Source: Acidimicrobiia bacterium
GTDB lineage: Bacteria > Actinomycetota > Acidimicrobiia > Acidimicrobiales > SKKL01
Assembly: GCA_041676705.1 (NCBI GenBank)
Contig: JBAYRL010000007.1
Span: 33,954-97,953, forward strand
Direction: 5' to 3'
Length of the DNA stretch: 64,000 nucleotides
Numbering within the stretch: the stretch's first letter is position 1; the number at the start of each line of letters is the position of its first letter. Below, in pieces: positions 17,817-27,114 of this stretch. A program made the translations under genes and the position numbers. The notes below the pieces were generated by a model, which was not told the origin of the DNA, did no database searches, and was given only the letters and a program-made list of their open reading frames with translations.

Positions 17817-19517
17817 CTAGGTAGCGCTGAATAGTTTCGAAAATTCGGTACTTGGCAGGGGAGGACTGAAGAGGAAACCTTGGCCGAAACCAGTACCGAG
17901 AGCACGTAGAATGCTGGCCTGTTCCTCGGTTTCAATGCCTTCGGCTACCCACAACAAACCAAGGTCGGCGGCCAGGGAAGTAACGGCGCGGATAATGGCC
18001 GCGCTGTTGGAGTCGTAGGTAATTTTGGCTACGAAAGATTGGTCGATTTTCAGGCGAGTAATCGGCAAACGCTGCAAATAGGTGAGTGACGAGTAGCCGG
18101 TACCGAAGTCATCTAGAGCAATTTGTACACCGGCTTCGCGTAGCGCCACGAAGCGTGCGGTGGCGGCGGGCCCGGCGTCTAAAAGCGTGCTCTCGGTGAG
18201 CTCCAGGGTTAAGGCCTCGGGTGGCAAATGTGAATTCTCAAGTGCCTCTAAGACCACGTCGATTAGGTTGGTTTGGTCCGCTTGGCGAGCCGAAATGTTC
18301 ACCGATAGACCAAGAGGCCGGTTTGTTAGCGAACGGAGCTGAGCCACGTACTGAGAAGCTTCTCGTAAGACCTTTTCTCCCATGGGCACAATTAATCCCG
18401 AGCGTTCGGCTAGCGGAATGAAGGTGTCTGGCGGAACCAAACTACCATCATCGTTACGTAATCGCGTTAATGTCTCGACACCGATAATAGAATTATCAAC
18501 CAAAGATACAATGGGTTGATAATGCAATACTAGGCTGCTATTTTCAATAGCGTTTCGCAATAAAGTTTCGGTCTCCCAGTTCCGATCGTTAGCTGCTCGT
18601 AGCTGCGCGTTATAAACCATGACTTGGCTCTTGCCGTCTCGTTTGCACTGATAAGCCGCCGCATCAGCTTGTTGCAGCCGCTCAAGCCCCGATTTAGCTG
18701 GGATTGATCCGTCGCTTATCCCTATGGAAGCGCTAATATACACACCGCCATCGGAGGTCTCAACCGGCAGTCTCAGAGTCGTTTGGATGCGCTCGATCAA
18801 ATGGCTCTCGGGCGTAGAGCATACGTGTGGATTAAGGCATATTATTGCGAATTCATCGCCTCCAACACGAGCTACTATGTCGCCCTCCATCGACACGTTG
18901 CACAGTCTTTTAGCTACTTCTATTAGAATTTCATCGCCCACGAGATGACCGTGATAATCGTTAATTGCGCCAAGGCCATCAAGATCTAAAAACATAACGG
19001 CGTAGCAAGCATCACCTAATGTGCTGAGCTCGGCCAACAGGCGGGCGCGGCTAGACAAGCCGGTTAGAGGATCTTTACGGGCTGCTTCGGCGAAATGTTG
19101 AGCTAGTGAGTTGTCGTATCCGCTAAGAGGACTTACAACGGAGACCCAGCCACATAACTCATCTTGCTCACGTACCACGAAGGTAACCACCCGGGTGCTT
19201 ACCAGCGTGCCGTTTCGTTTAATAAAACGGCGAATCGCTACGTTCTTTTCAACTTTGCCCTCGCGCAGTAGCTCTGTGCCCTGGGCTATTGAACCCTGAT
19301 CATCGTGGTCAACTAGGCTCACCAAAGGGCGTCCAAGCAGCTCGCTTGCTTCATAGTCGAGCATGCTGGCCAATTGGTCGTTTACGGTGGTTATGCAGCC
19401 GTCAGCATCGGAAAAAACCTGGCCAAATGGGGCGTAATCGAAAACACCCCAAAATCGGGAAGCATGCCGGTCAGGGCCAGAAAACATGTTGTCAGCTCGG
19501 TTGAGTTTGTGGCACAT
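17817..19517 (-). CDS. PAS-GGDEF-EAL cyclic-di-GMP signalling protein
   Basis: A 566-residue protein with a PAS domain (about 22-135), a diguanylate cyclase domain with intact GGDEF at 219-223, and a phosphodiesterase domain. The EAL signature reads ETL (348-350) with its Glu kept, followed by LELTES and DDFGTG (469-474), so both domains look catalytically competent. The product-inhibition RxxD motif expected before GGDEF is absent (SMEGD there). There are no membrane segments, so it is a cytoplasmic sensor with the PAS domain as likely input. It appears monocistronic. Confidence 0.88.
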   Translation of the reverse strand: MCHKLNRADNMFSGPDRHASRFWGVFDYAPFGQVFSDADGCITTVNDQLASMLDYEASELLGRPLVSLVDHDDQGSIAQGTELLREGKVEKNVAIRRFIKRNGTLVSTRVVTFVVREQDELCGWVSVVSPLSGYDNSLAQHFAEAARKDPLTGLSSRARLLAELSTLGDACYAVMFLDLDGLGAINDYHGHLVGDEILIEVAKRLCNVSMEGDIVARVGGDEFAIICLNPHVCSTPESHLIERIQTTLRLPVETSDGGVYISASIGISDGSIPAKSGLERLQQADAAAYQCKRDGKSQVMVYNAQLRAANDRNWETETLLRNAIENSSLVLHYQPIVSLVDNSIIGVETLTRLRNDDGSLVPPDTFIPLAERSGLIVPMGEKVLREASQYVAQLRSLTNRPLGLSVNISARQADQTNLIDVVLEALENSHLPPEALTLELTESTLLDAGPAATARFVALREAGVQIALDDFGTGYSSLTYLQRLPITRLKIDQSFVAKITYDSNSAAIIRAVTSLAADLGLLWVAEGIETEEQASILRALGTGFGQGFLFSPPLPSTEFSKLFSAT

Positions 19518-19605
19518 GGCCGTGGCAGCTCTCTATCTATCAGCCAGCATTCGGGCCTATTACGGGAAAGTCCGATGCCACGTAAGTTATTAATGCGCTA
19601 TTCAA

Positions 19606-19618
19606 CCTGATTTACAGG
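19606..19618. repeat. 13-bp direct repeat, copy 2
   Basis: Second exact copy of CCTGATTTACAGG, upstream of the GGDEF-EAL gene. The 4-bp ends of the unit are self-complementary. Confidence 0.5.
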
Positions 19619-19676
19619 GCCTTTTGACATGTTCACACTGTGAAAAGCGTAACGTTAGTGCCGCGCAAAGCTTAAG

Positions 19677-19748
19677 CGCCCTCGGCAGGACTCGAACCTG
19701 CGCACACGCCTCCGGAGGGCGATGCTCTATCCGCTGAGCTACGAGGGC
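19677..19748 (-). tRNA. tRNA-Arg (anticodon CCG)
   Basis: Read on the minus strand: acceptor arms GCCCTCG and CGAGGGC pair over 7 bp. The D arm GCTC...GAGC, an anticodon loop CTCCGGA giving CCG, and a T arm with GGTTCGAGTCC are all present. CCA does not appear to be encoded. It reads CGG arginine codons. Its 5' end is only about 60 bases from the start of arginyl-tRNA synthetase, transcribed the other way. Confidence 0.95.
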
Positions 19749-19811
19749 TGGGCGTATACCATTATGGCACGTAAGCTTTCGAGTCCCCGCCCTCGAACGA
19801 GAGAGAATCTT

Positions 19812-21431
19812 TTGATACGAGACAACCTGGCTGAAAATCTCCGTTCTGTGCTAGTTGCGCTTGAGATTGAACCATTACCAACCGCTATTCATTTGGAACA
19901 ACCTGCCAATCGTGAGAACGGCGATTGGTCATCAAACGTGGCTTTAGCTACTGCCAAGAAGGCCGGGTGGAACCCTCGTGAGCTGGCCACAAAAATCGCT
20001 GAGGCCTTGAACGCGAAACTGCCTACCCACGTGCAACGGGTGGAGATTGCTGGGCCTGGGTTCATCAACTTTTATCTAGCCAACAGCTGGTTGCATGAAG
20101 TGTTAGGCAACGTGATTGCTGCCGGTACCGAGGCATACGCCCGTCCAAATATAGGCGATGGTCGTAGCGTGCAGCTTGAGTTTGTGAGTGCCAACCCCAC
20201 AGGGCCATTACACGTAGGTAATGGCTGGTGGTGCGCTTATGGTGATGCGCTGGCGCGAGTGATGGATCGCTGTGGCTATGAGGTGCGGCGCGAATACTAC
20301 GTGAATGACACTGGTGGACAGGTGCGTCGCTTAGGGGAAAGCTTGCTGGCCCGCAGGCGCGGTGAAGAGGTTCCCGAAGGTGGCTATCCCGGTCAGTATG
20401 TGGCTGACTTAGCAGCCGAATACTCTGGGGCTGAAGATGTGGTGGAAGCGGGCCGATTCGCGGCCGAACACATATTGGTAAACATCAAAGAAACGCTGGC
20501 GTCGCTAGACATTCACTTCGACGAATGGTTTAGCCAGGCTTCCATTGAAGAGTCGCCCGCCATGGACGAAACGCTGGGTGCGCTACGTGAAAGTGGCCTT
20601 ATTTTTGAGCGTGATGGTGCCACTTGGTTACGTACCGGCGAATTTGGCGATCCCCGTGAGGAGCGGGTGATTAAAAAGTCGGCTGATGAAGGTGGCGATT
20701 ACACCTATTTGGCCGGAGATATTGCCTATCATCGCAACAAGTTCGAAACTCGTGGCTTTGATCATGTGATCGACGTTTGGGGTGCCGACCACCACGGACA
20801 AGTCGCCAGTCTTCGTGCAGGCGTGGCTGCACTTGGCATCGACCCAGCCCGCCTCGAAGTTCGTTTGGGTCAAATGATTTCACTGACTTCGGGCAAAATG
20901 TCGAAGCGAGCTGGCAACACCATTGATTTGTCGGACTTGATTGCTGATATCGGAGCCGACGCCACCCGTTTCTTAAGCTTGATCGGTTCGATTGATCAGG
21001 CCACCACGGTAGATCTCGATCAGGTGCGCAGCGCTACCATGGAAAACCCGGTTTTCTATGTTCAGTATGCGCATGCCCGTATTCACTCCATTCGGGCTGT
21101 GGCTGCCGAGCGAGGTGTAGAGCGGAAACCCTTGGATGAAGTTGACCTGTCGATTCTGAACCACGACCGCGAACTTGATCTGCTGCGGACACTATTCGAA
21201 CTGCCCGATATTTTGACCACCGCCTGTAACGATCGGGCCCCCCACCGTGTAACGGTATGGCTGCGTGAACTAGCCGGTCGTTTCCACCGTTTCTACCACG
21301 ATTGTTACGTGATTGGTGACGATGTACCCGCCGAGTTGACCCAAGCTCGCCTGTGGTTAGTGGAAGCTACCCGAGTTGGATTGGTGATCGGATTTGGCCT
21401 TTTGGGTGTTAGCGCGCCGGAGTCAATGTGA
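19812..21431 (+). CDS. argS: arginyl-tRNA synthetase
   Basis: Class I aminoacyl-tRNA synthetase charging tRNA-Arg, 539 residues. The HIGH-type signature is in ANPTGPLHVGNGWW and the KMSKS signature is GKMSKRAGNTI. The C-terminal DALR anticodon-binding domain is complete, with VQYAHARIHSI before it. I prefer TTG 19812, preceded by GAGAGA, because the family N-terminus (IRDNLAENLR) begins there. ATG 19764 would add 16 residues, and the longest open frame overlaps the tRNA gene. The last 4 bases overlap lysA (GTGA), so argS and lysA are coupled. Confidence 0.93.
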   Translation: MIRDNLAENLRSVLVALEIEPLPTAIHLEQPANRENGDWSSNVALATAKKAGWNPRELATKIAEALNAKLPTHVQRVEIAGPGFINFYLANSWLHEVLGNVIAAGTEAYARPNIGDGRSVQLEFVSANPTGPLHVGNGWWCAYGDALARVMDRCGYEVRREYYVNDTGGQVRRLGESLLARRRGEEVPEGGYPGQYVADLAAEYSGAEDVVEAGRFAAEHILVNIKETLASLDIHFDEWFSQASIEESPAMDETLGALRESGLIFERDGATWLRTGEFGDPREERVIKKSADEGGDYTYLAGDIAYHRNKFETRGFDHVIDVWGADHHGQVASLRAGVAALGIDPARLEVRLGQMISLTSGKMSKRAGNTIDLSDLIADIGADATRFLSLIGSIDQATTVDLDQVRSATMENPVFYVQYAHARIHSIRAVAAERGVERKPLDEVDLSILNHDRELDLLRTLFELPDILTTACNDRAPHRVTVWLRELAGRFHRFYHDCYVIGDDVPAELTQARLWLVEATRVGLVIGFGLLGVSAPESM

Positions 21432-22726
21432 ATCCCATTCCCGCAGCACAAACTGGGCGCGGTCCAATTCCGTTTCGTCTCTTACCCGACACCGCCGCTA
21501 TTGAAACCGATGGCATGTTGTCGATTGGGGGCTGTCGTCTAGACGAATTGGTGGCCGAGTTTGGTACCCCGGTCTTTATTTACGATGAAGCCCATTTGCG
21601 GGCCCGTGCCCGTGAGGCGGTGAGCGCCTTTGGAGATGGCGTGGCGTATGCCGCCAAGGCTTTTTTGTGCAAGGCCATGGCACAGCTAGCTCATGAAGAA
21701 GGCTTGCATATCGATGTTGCTACCGGCGGAGAACTACAGGTAGCTCTGGCGGCTGGGGTGCCAGCCTCACGCCTAGTACTACATGGCAACAACAAGTCAA
21801 CCGCCGAGCTGGCTATGGCCATGGCTGAAGGTGTGGGCCGCATCGTCATTGATTCCTTTGATGAGATGGACCGTATTGAGGCTTTGGTGGCTGCGGGTGC
21901 AACCCCACCGGCGGTGTTGATTCGCATAACGCCAGGCATCGAGGCGCACACCCATGAGTTCGTACAAACCGGCCAAGACGATTCCAAGTTTGGCTTCGGC
22001 TTAGCCTCGGGCGCTGCTCATGAGGCTTTAGCTCGGGCTAAAGCCTTACCGGCCTACAATTTGGTGGGCACACACATGCACATCGGCAGCCAGGTTTTTG
22101 CGGTCGATTCTTTCCACAAAGCGGTGGCCTTGTTGGCCCCCACCATCAACGAATTCGGTTTGCCCGAGTTCTCGGTGGGTGGAGGTTTGGGCGTGGCTTA
22201 TGTTGAGGAGGAAACGTCGAGCACCATTACCGAATGGGGGGCAGCAATTACCAGCGCCTGTCGAGAAGCTGGCATAACAGCTTCGGTGAATGCCGAGCCG
22301 GGACGCTCAATCGTGGCGGCGGCCGCGGTCACAGCCTACACCGTGGGCACCATCAAAGAACTCCCCGGAATTCGCACTTACCTAGCTGTTGATGGCGGCA
22401 TGAGCGACAACCCGCGGCCGGTGCTTTATGGCTCGGGCTACGAGACGTTTCTGGCTCGTTCGCCCTTGGCAGCCCGTGAGCGGGCGGTGCGAGTAGTCGG
22501 CAAGCACTGTGAAAGTGGCGATGTGCTGGTGAAGGAAGGCTTTGTGCCCACCGATGTTGCAGTCGATGACATTCTAGTAACCCCGGTCACTGGTGCCTAT
22601 GGCCATTCGATGGGTTCCAACTACAACAAGGTTCTACGCCCGCCGGTGGTGTTTGTGGCCGACGGGAAGGCTCGTTTGGTGGTACGTCGTGAAACCTACG
22701 ACGACTTGCTAAAGCTCGATTTGTAA
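21428..22726 (+). CDS. lysA: diaminopimelate decarboxylase
   Basis: PLP enzyme making lysine from meso-diaminopimelate, 432 residues. The PLP lysine is in VAYAAKAFLC. Further family motifs are HGNNKS, THMHIGSQV, FSVGGGLGVAY, NAEPGRSIV and HCESGDVL, the last with the catalytic Cys. The GTG start overlaps the argS stop by 4 bases. The argS-lysA-hom-thrC order is the same as I recall from mycobacteria. Confidence 0.95.
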   Translation: MNPIPAAQTGRGPIPFRLLPDTAAIETDGMLSIGGCRLDELVAEFGTPVFIYDEAHLRARAREAVSAFGDGVAYAAKAFLCKAMAQLAHEEGLHIDVATGGELQVALAAGVPASRLVLHGNNKSTAELAMAMAEGVGRIVIDSFDEMDRIEALVAAGATPPAVLIRITPGIEAHTHEFVQTGQDDSKFGFGLASGAAHEALARAKALPAYNLVGTHMHIGSQVFAVDSFHKAVALLAPTINEFGLPEFSVGGGLGVAYVEEETSSTITEWGAAITSACREAGITASVNAEPGRSIVAAAAVTAYTVGTIKELPGIRTYLAVDGGMSDNPRPVLYGSGYETFLARSPLAARERAVRVVGKHCESGDVLVKEGFVPTDVAVDDILVTPVTGAYGHSMGSNYNKVLRPPVVFVADGKARLVVRRETYDDLLKLDL

Positions 22727-22752
22727 TGGGTAAATGCCCCTCGGGGCTCGAC

Positions 22753-22758
22753 TAACGT
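22753..22758 (+). promoter_or_regulatory. -10 hexamer for leaderless hom
   Basis: TAACGT lies 7 bases before ATG 22766. It covers the alternative GTG at 22757, which argues that ATG 22766 is the true start. Confidence 0.4.
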
Positions 22759-22765
22759 GGAAGAT

Positions 22766-24100
22766 ATGGAAGCGTCATTGGTGCGTATTGGTGTGTTGGG
22801 CGCGGGCAACGTTGGTGCTGCCTTTGTGGGTTTGGTCAACGACCGCCGCGAGACTATTGCCAAACGCCATGGCGTTGACTTGGAAATTACTCAGGTCGCG
22901 GTGCGCAATTTGTCGCGGGAGCGTGGGGTGAGCATCGATGCCGAACTACTGACCCACGACGCCGAGGCCGTAGTCAATGACCCCAATATCGATTTGGTAG
23001 TGGAGCTAATTGGTGGCATTGAGCCCGCCCGAACTTTGGTCACCGAAGCACTAGTCGCCCACAAGCCGGTGGTGAGCGCCAACAAAGAACTTTTGGCTAA
23101 TTATGGTGCCGAGTTGATGAAACTGGCCCATGACGCTGGGGTTGACCTGCTTTTTGAAGCCGCTGTGGCTGGTGGCATTCCACTCATCCGACCCTTGCAG
23201 CGTTCGTTAGCTGGTGAAGACATCACCCGTGTTATGGGCATTGTGAATGGCACTACCAACTACGTGCTAACCCGTATGACCGAAGAAGGCAGCACGTTTG
23301 CCGAAGCTGTGGCCGAGGCCCAAGCGTTGGGTTATGCCGAACGTGACCCAACCGCCGATGTGGAAGGCTTTGACGCAGGGGCAAAAGCAGCAATATTGGC
23401 TTCGATTGCCTTTGGGGCCGATGTGGTGGCAGGTGATGTCTATCGCGAAGGCATTACCGACATCACCCCTGATGACTTGGCTTTTGCGGCTCGGTTAGGT
23501 TACGTAGTGAAGCTGTTGGCTATTGCAGAACGCTTCGACACCAAAGAGGGCCCCGAAATCGCGGTGCGGGTCCATCCTGCAATGTTGCCGGTCCACCATC
23601 CGCTGGCATCGGTGCGTGATTCGTTCAACGCCGTCTTTGTGGAAGGTGAAACCGTTGGCGAGTTGATGTTCTACGGGCGTGGGGCTGGTGGCAATCCCAC
23701 TGCTTCAGCTGTTTTGGGTGACGTTATCGACGCCGCCGTGAATTGTCGCACTGGAAAACGAGCAATTCAATCGCAAACCAGCGAGTTCAAGATTCGGCCA
23801 ATCGACGCTATGCACACCCAGTACTACGTCAACATTTATGTAGCCGACCGCCCTGGAGTGTTGGCGGCTGTTGCCGGTGTTTTTGGTGCTCATAACGTGT
23901 CGATTCGTTCCATGGAACAGTGTGGTTATGGCGAAGAGGCCCGTTTGGTTTTCATTACCCACGACGCTAGTGAAGCTGCCGTTCAGCAGACTCTTACCGA
24001 GGTGCGTGAACTCGATTCTGTTCTACGGGTAGTGAGCGTGCTGCGGGTAATTGATCATGATGAAGAGCCCACCGCGCAAAATCGGCAGGAAGAAAACTAA
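22766..24100 (+). CDS. hom: homoserine dehydrogenase with C-terminal ACT domain
   Basis: Reduces aspartate semialdehyde to homoserine on the path to threonine and methionine, 444 residues. The Rossmann motif is IGVLGAGNVGAAFVGL. The catalytic region has VVSANKELLA, GIVNGTTNYVLTRM and the ERDPTADVEGFDAG block. The final ~80 residues form an ACT domain (YVNIYVADRPGVLAAVAGVF), the usual threonine-feedback site. The in-frame GTG at 22757 gives three more residues, but the promoter-like TAACGT overlaps it. thrC follows after one base, so the pair is co-expressed. Confidence 0.95.
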   Translation: MEASLVRIGVLGAGNVGAAFVGLVNDRRETIAKRHGVDLEITQVAVRNLSRERGVSIDAELLTHDAEAVVNDPNIDLVVELIGGIEPARTLVTEALVAHKPVVSANKELLANYGAELMKLAHDAGVDLLFEAAVAGGIPLIRPLQRSLAGEDITRVMGIVNGTTNYVLTRMTEEGSTFAEAVAEAQALGYAERDPTADVEGFDAGAKAAILASIAFGADVVAGDVYREGITDITPDDLAFAARLGYVVKLLAIAERFDTKEGPEIAVRVHPAMLPVHHPLASVRDSFNAVFVEGETVGELMFYGRGAGGNPTASAVLGDVIDAAVNCRTGKRAIQSQTSEFKIRPIDAMHTQYYVNIYVADRPGVLAAVAGVFGAHNVSIRSMEQCGYGEEARLVFITHDASEAAVQQTLTEVRELDSVLRVVSVLRVIDHDEEPTAQNRQEEN

Positions 24101-24101
24101 C

Positions 24102-25481
24102 GTGTCTATGCAATATCGAAGCAGCCGGGGTGTGGCACCGGTTTTGGGTTTCGCCGATGTTTTACTGGCTGGCTTAGCAAGCGATGGTGGCCTTTACGTG
24201 CCCGAGCGTTGGCCCGAATTATCTATCCCTGCGTCGGCTTCAACCTACGCCGAGGTAGCCACGGCTGTTATGTATCCATTCGTGGAAGGCAGCATTCCTG
24301 AAGACGATTTTGCAGCCATGGTCGCCGATGCCTATTCCACATTTTCGCATCCTGAAGTGGTGCCTCTAATAGAGCTGGAACCTGGGCTTTATCTTCTAGA
24401 GCTTTTTCATGGGCCTACACTGGCTTTCAAAGACGTGGCCTTGCAGCTAGTTGGGCGCCTTTTTGACTATGAACTGGCCAAACGCGGTGAGCGGGTAACA
24501 ATCGTTGGGGCCACTTCCGGCGACACTGGGGCCGCGGCTATTGAGGCTCTACGAGAACGAGAAGCTATCGACGTTGTAATTTTGCATCCCAAGGGCAAAG
24601 TGTCGGAGGTGCAGCGCCGTTTCATGACTTCGGTTGACGCCCCGAATGTCAGAAATGTTGCCATTGAAGGCACTTTCGATGATGCCCAAGACATGGTGAA
24701 AGCTATGTTTGCCGACACCGAGTTCCGTCAAGCGCAGCGTTTGTCAGCGGTTAACTCCATCAACTTTGCTCGAGTAATGGCGCAAACGGTTTACTACGTG
24801 ACAGCCCAACGTGCCTTGGCCCAGCCCGTCTCCTTCGCCGTGCCAACCGGAAACTTTGGCAACGTTTACGCTGGTTATGGTGCTATGCGCATGGGTGTGC
24901 CCATTCGCCAGCTTGTTATTGGTTCCAACAGCAACGACATCCTGACCCGCACCTTAGCCACCGGAGAAATGGCTATGGGTGAAGTAGCCGCCACCCTCAG
25001 CCCGGCCATGGATATTCAGGTTTCCTCAAATTTTGAACGCCTAATTTTTGACATGCTCGATCACAACGGCGAAGCGGTGCAGGAGTTAATGGAACGTTTT
25101 CGTCTGGATCGCCGTGTGGTGCTGCCACCGGCCATGTTTGGCCGCTTTGCCGAAACGTTCAGCGGTTCACGGCTTGATGATCAAGAAACTTTGACCACCA
25201 TGCGCGAGGTCTATGAGAGCACTGGCAAAATTATTGATCCTCATACTGCGGTGGGGGTGGGTGCCGCCAAGGCGCATCGGGGTGACGCCACTTCGCCCAT
25301 GGTGGTGTTAGCCACCGCCCATCCTGCCAAGTTCCCCGAAGCGGTGAACGAAGCGATCGGGGTGAAACCCGAGCTGCCCGAAGCAGTAGCTGACCTTTTT
25401 GATCGTCCCGAGCATTTGGACGAACTTCCTAACGATCTGGCCGCTATAAAAACGTATGTGGCCAACTTCACGGCCCGTTAG
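24102..25481 (+). CDS. thrC: threonine synthase
   Basis: PLP enzyme converting phosphohomoserine to threonine, 459 residues. The N-terminus QYRSSRGVAPVLGFADVLL, the PLP-lysine motif GPTLAFKDVALQ and ATSGDTGAAAIEAL are typical of the long bacterial form. GTG 24102 is chosen because AGGAAG stands 9 bases before it. The open frame extends back to 24051 inside hom but homology does not. The homoserine kinase gene that should supply its substrate, next to thrC in mycobacteria, is missing here. Confidence 0.95.
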   Translation: MSMQYRSSRGVAPVLGFADVLLAGLASDGGLYVPERWPELSIPASASTYAEVATAVMYPFVEGSIPEDDFAAMVADAYSTFSHPEVVPLIELEPGLYLLELFHGPTLAFKDVALQLVGRLFDYELAKRGERVTIVGATSGDTGAAAIEALREREAIDVVILHPKGKVSEVQRRFMTSVDAPNVRNVAIEGTFDDAQDMVKAMFADTEFRQAQRLSAVNSINFARVMAQTVYYVTAQRALAQPVSFAVPTGNFGNVYAGYGAMRMGVPIRQLVIGSNSNDILTRTLATGEMAMGEVAATLSPAMDIQVSSNFERLIFDMLDHNGEAVQELMERFRLDRRVVLPPAMFGRFAETFSGSRLDDQETLTTMREVYESTGKIIDPHTAVGVGAAKAHRGDATSPMVVLATAHPAKFPEAVNEAIGVKPELPEAVADLFDRPEHLDELPNDLAAIKTYVANFTAR

Positions 25482-25495
25482 CGAGCGAGCCCATT

Positions 25496-25879
25496 GTGGC
25501 TGTGCTTGCTTTGCTAGCGGCTGTAGCTTTGGCCGCCATCTTTGTGTGGGCGGCCGTCGCCAAGCTGCGGGCCCCGGCTCGTACCAGTGACAGCTTTCGG
25601 GCGCTTCATTTACCAGTGCCTTTGCTGTTGTCTCGGGTTGTTCCAATCGTCGAGTTGGTGGTGGCGGTGCTGTTGCTAGCCGTGCCAGCATTGGGCGCTC
25701 CGATGGCGTTCGTGCTGCTGGTCATCTTCAGCGCGTTCCTTGGCGCACAGCTGCTCGGTGGCAACACGGCCCCTTGCGCCTGTTTTGGGCAGGCTACAGC
25801 CTCGCCACTTTCAAGCCGTGAATTGTGGCGGAATTTGGCTTTGGCCTGCCTGGCGATTATCGCTTGGTGGGGCAGTTAG
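25496..25879 (+). CDS. MauE/DoxX-like membrane protein
   Basis: A 127-residue protein with four hydrophobic segments and a short loop CACFG between the third and fourth. It fits the MauE branch of the DoxX superfamily, often linked to thiol-disulphide or methylamine dehydrogenase maturation. Three Cys-free helices begin LAAVALAAIFVWAAVAKLRA. It follows thrC by 14 bases and probably shares its transcript. No methylamine dehydrogenase is nearby, so the partner is unknown. Confidence 0.7.
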   Translation: MAVLALLAAVALAAIFVWAAVAKLRAPARTSDSFRALHLPVPLLLSRVVPIVELVVAVLLLAVPALGAPMAFVLLVIFSAFLGAQLLGGNTAPCACFGQATASPLSSRELWRNLALACLAIIAWWGS

Positions 25880-25888
25880 ATTTTAGTG

Positions 25889-27007
25889 TTATTTGGCGCC
25901 GTCTAGCACCCCGGTGAAGCCAGCAGGTTCGTGGGGACCAAGCACCAGTTGTTCAAGTACACCTAGTCCAACTCGCTCACCCCAACGAGCGCGTACCAGC
26001 TGTTGAATGTGCACATTATGACGATCAAGTGGATCGAGGTCAGCCACCGTCCAAGTTTCGTCTTCAACCACCAACTCGCCGTGCCAAACCCCGTGGTTCC
26101 ACTTTGGGTGTAGGTAGCCCAGGCCACCCATTTGGAAAGTGACAATTGGTTCTAGCTCAATCACTTCTGCTTCACCTCGCCAGGGAATAAGCGTGATGGT
26201 CGCGCCAAGGGCTCTACGGGTGCCTGGTTCCCAATCGATGTGCCACTCGGCATCTTTCATCGATTCGCCGGCTCCTTGGGGTACCAAGACTGGAGCGGCG
26301 GGTGAGTCGAGCACCGGCAAGATAGTGCCCGAACGGTTCCAGGGTCGGCCGTCCGCATACTCGTTAGAGGCGAAATGGGTGCAGAAGTCGTCGAAGTTGA
26401 GCGGTGCCCAAAGCCAGAAAAATTGGGGCGGTCCGGCCGGTACGCCCCCAGCAGGTTCACCCACCGGGCGGATGCCCCAGGAACGGTCACGACAACCCAG
26501 CACTTTTTCGGGGTCAAGCAGCCAGGAATTATTGTCAACACTTAGGCTGCCGCTCCAAGAGCCCCATTGAGTTAGGCGGGTGTAATCAAAGACCACGCTG
26601 GTGCCAGAGTGCTGGGTAAAGCGGGGCTCTTCTTCGGCCGCCGTTCGCGCGGTGAAAACCAGGTCTGCTTCAAAACCGCGTTCCTGGTCGTTTACCACAA
26701 TTCGGAAGGTTCGTAACGGTTCGATAATTTCGATCTTGATGGGCCCAATCTGGGTTTCCGTGCGGTCATGGGGCATCCGCCCCGAGGCGTGCAGTGATCT
26801 TTGCTGGCCGCCCGCCAACACCGAGATTGAGGCGTCAATTACATGTCGGTTGGGGTAAAAGCCCATTGCAACAGCAAAAAACACTTCACCATCAGGCGTG
26901 TAGCCATTGAAAAAGTAACGATCGTAAGCGTTGCGACTGCCACCAAAAAAATGGGCTAGCGGTTCAGGCGTCTGATGAATCGGATAGTCATCTAATGGGT
27001 TAAGCAC
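25889..27007 (-). CDS. conserved protein of unknown function, lipocalin/CrtC-like beta protein
   Basis: A 372-residue protein rich in beta strands and aromatic residues (GGSRNAYDRYFFNGYTPDGE, RDRSWGIRPVGEPAGG). The layout recalls the AttH/CrtC-type lipocalin-like domains, but I cannot name a family with confidence. There is no signal peptide or membrane segment. GTG 27007 is preferred because TACGCT lies 6 bases before it; a TTG at 27046 would add 13 residues. It converges on the MauE-like gene with 9 bases between and is divergent from the kinase gene. Confidence 0.55.
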   Translation of the reverse strand: MLNPLDDYPIHQTPEPLAHFFGGSRNAYDRYFFNGYTPDGEVFFAVAMGFYPNRHVIDASISVLAGGQQRSLHASGRMPHDRTETQIGPIKIEIIEPLRTFRIVVNDQERGFEADLVFTARTAAEEEPRFTQHSGTSVVFDYTRLTQWGSWSGSLSVDNNSWLLDPEKVLGCRDRSWGIRPVGEPAGGVPAGPPQFFWLWAPLNFDDFCTHFASNEYADGRPWNRSGTILPVLDSPAAPVLVPQGAGESMKDAEWHIDWEPGTRRALGATITLIPWRGEAEVIELEPIVTFQMGGLGYLHPKWNHGVWHGELVVEDETWTVADLDPLDRHNVHIQQLVRARWGERVGLGVLEQLVLGPHEPAGFTGVLDGAK

Positions 27008-27013
27008 ACCGGT

Positions 27014-27019
27014 AGCGTA
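27014..27019 (-). promoter_or_regulatory. -10 hexamer for a leaderless transcript
   Basis: TACGCT on the minus strand, 6 bases before GTG 27007, with no Shine-Dalgarno. It supports that start over the upstream TTG. Confidence 0.4.
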
Positions 27020-27114
27020 GGCCGATTCGCCAGGCCATGCCCCCAAAAGCCAAAACCACTTTGACTACAAAGGTGTGACCTACGCCTCACAAACTGCGCT
27101 AAGGTCAAGCGCCT

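Noticed and set aside
19722..19811. Longest argS reading starting at 19722
   Set aside because: It overlaps the tRNA-Arg gene and adds residues with no counterpart in the family.
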